Assembly (NCBI GenBank): GCA_016934645.1
Contig: JAFGSL010000214.1
Span: forward strand, 1 to 14,376
Reading direction: 5' to 3'
DNA: 14,376 bases
Source of the DNA: Anaerolineae bacterium
GTDB lineage: Bacteria; Chloroflexota; Anaerolineae; B4-G1; SLSP01
Shown here: positions 13,426 to 14,376 of the stretch, in pieces
How positions within the stretch are numbered: position 1 is the first letter of the stretch
How the letters are laid out: every line of letters starts with the position of its first letter
The notes under the pieces: generated by a model
The model's input: only the letters and a program-made list of their open reading frames with translations
The model's database searches: none
Told to the model about the DNA's origin: nothing
Made by a program: the position numbers and the translations under genes

Positions 13426-14376
13426 CTATAGCGTGAAGCTACGCATTACCAACGGGAGGAATATCTCGTAGGTGGACAGCTCCACATCCACGACAAGAAT
13501 TTCCGTATCCATCCCACAGTCATTCTCCACAGTGAGCGTCACGGTGTACGTGTCCGCCGCTGCGTAGATGAAGGTTGGGTTGGCATCTGTCCCGCCACGT
13601 ATCCCCGCGCCGCCAAAGTCCCAGGTGTAGGAAATGGGCGCACTACCAGTGACCGTCGTCGTGAAGTGCGTCGTCTCACCCAGCATAACAGGAGTGTTGC
13701 TTGTCAGGGACGTGATGGCCGCCGCCTCGCACGGTTCCTCTTCCACCGTCACAACGATTTGCTCCGTGTCCGTGCCGCAGGCGTTCTCCACGGTAAGCGT
13801 CACGGTGTACATGTCCGCTGCCGCGTAGATGAAGGTCGGGTTGGCATCTGTCCCGCCACGTATCCCCGCGCCGCCGAAGTCCCACGTGTAGGAGATGGGC
13901 GTACTACCAGTGACCGTCGTCGTGAAGTGCATTGGTGCTCCCAGCATCACAGGACTATTGCTCGTCAGGAATGTGATGACCGCTGCGTGACACGGCACCG
14001 TCAGTGTGACAGGAAGATAGACAATCGGTTGGTCGGGATCATTGCTCGAAATCAAGAGGGTGGTGGTGTAGACGCCGGGTAGCAGATCCGCCGCATCAAA
14101 CAGCACCGTCGCCGTGTCAGCGTTGCCAGGGGGCGTGAGAACCGGCAGACCAATCACGGTCTCCCAATCCACCGTCAACCAGGTCACATCTGGCGCTTCG
14201 GACAGTTGCCAGATAAGATTCTCGCTGCCGACGTTGCTCACTGTGATCAGTTGGGCGGCAGTCATCCCGGTGTCCAGCGTCGCTTCAAGTGTGGGCGGCG
14301 TCACGGCGATATCCGATTCCGCCATCACCCCGAATGCCCACGAGTAGGCAGTCTGCATGTCCACATCATCGTGGTA
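13426..14376 (-). CDS. Secreted PKD-domain protein, C-terminal part (5'-partial)
   Basis: The frame is open from the stop at 13426 to the right edge (317 codons). The segment ahead of the first in-frame GTG still reads YHDDVDMQTAYSWAFGVMAE, so the real start is outside. First comes an Ig-like module (DIAVTPPTLEATLDTGMTAA through SSNDPDQPIVYLPVTLTV), of the BACON/ASH kind found in bacterial exoproteins. Two PKD domains of 87 residues follow (13732-13992 and 13471-13731), each with ISYTWDFG and TYTVTLTVEN hallmarks. The protein ends YEIFLPLVMRSFTL, a tail type I associate with extracytoplasmic proteins of Chloroflexota. Such proteins are usually surface-bound or secreted, with PKD and Ig modules for binding or spacing; the missing N-terminal part may hold an enzyme such as a peptidase, which I cannot see. 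Confidence 0.88.
   Translation of the reverse strand, partial: YHDDVDMQTAYSWAFGVMAESDIAVTPPTLEATLDTGMTAAQLITVSNVGSENLIWQLSEAPDVTWLTVDWETVIGLPVLTPPGNADTATVLFDAADLLPGVYTTTLLISSNDPDQPIVYLPVTLTVPCHAAVITFLTSNSPVMLGAPMHFTTTVTGSTPISYTWDFGGAGIRGGTDANPTFIYAAADMYTVTLTVENACGTDTEQIVVTVEEEPCEAAAITSLTSNTPVMLGETTHFTTTVTGSAPISYTWDFGGAGIRGGTDANPTFIYAAADTYTVTLTVENDCGMDTEILVVDVELSTYEIFLPLVMRSFTL
13471..13992 (-). repeat. Tandem PKD repeats, 261-bp period
   Basis: The two copies are 261 bp (87 codons) apart. Over the 127-bp block 13543-13669 versus 13804-13930 I count 8 differences by hand, only two of which change the protein. The outer parts of the repeats differ more, so the centre has been duplicated recently or homogenised by gene conversion. 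Confidence 0.85.

Overview
This 14.4 kb window looks like a chromosomal segment of a Chloroflexota bacterium, most likely of the Anaerolineae/Caldilineae side. That is an inference from gene content, not a database result. The pointers are a GlmL/MutL-type ATPase in an operon with no glutamate mutase, a zinc-ribbon protein carrying a long series of PDWL-type motifs, a DUF6754-like membrane protein, a lipoprotein with a DxDGNG repeat, and a PKD-domain exoprotein ending in the FLPLVMR-type tail often seen in secreted proteins of this phylum. Base composition is moderately GC-rich. I see no rRNA, tRNA, CRISPR array, transposase or phage gene.

Left part (1-3893, all on the minus strand): from the divergent centre outwards there is a lipoprotein, a SAM-dependent methyltransferase, a four-helix-bundle (S23-type) gene broken by an in-frame TGA, a small four-helix membrane protein, and the N-terminal 254 residues of an M3-family oligoendopeptidase F that runs off the left edge. 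All four junctions in this cluster carry a degenerate tandem array with a strict 7-nt period. Each array has its own consensus, and one has been absorbed into the methyltransferase reading frame.

Centre (3894-4096): a 203-bp divergent control region holds a candidate minus promoter (TTGCCG-16-TATACT) that would give a nearly leaderless lipoprotein mRNA. It also holds a candidate plus promoter (TTGCAC-17-TACAAT) whose -10 box forms one arm of an 8-bp perfect inverted repeat.

Main block (4097-12419, plus strand): seven genes are joined by overlaps or gaps of at most 4 nt, so this is one translationally tight operon. In order they are an 82-aa small hydrophobic protein, a DUF6754-like two-TM protein, a six-TM protein, a 1056-aa double-zinc-ribbon/PDWL-repeat protein with two TM helices at its C-terminal end, a second six-TM protein, a GlmL-family ASKHA ATPase with a C-terminal extension, and a protein with a barrel-sandwich-like N-terminal part and a C-terminal KOW-like motif. 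No B12-binding or mutase subunit is present. My reading is a membrane-anchored assembly of unknown role with a soluble actin-like ATPase and a disordered multivalent scaffold. This is the best candidate in the window for an undescribed system.

Right part (12431-14376, minus strand): an ANT(6)/AadK-like nucleotidyltransferase converges on the operon with only 11 bp between stop codons. Beyond it are a strong 20-bp RNA hairpin and the C-terminal part of a secreted protein (Ig-like domain, two near-identical PKD repeats, LPLV-type tail) that continues past the right edge.
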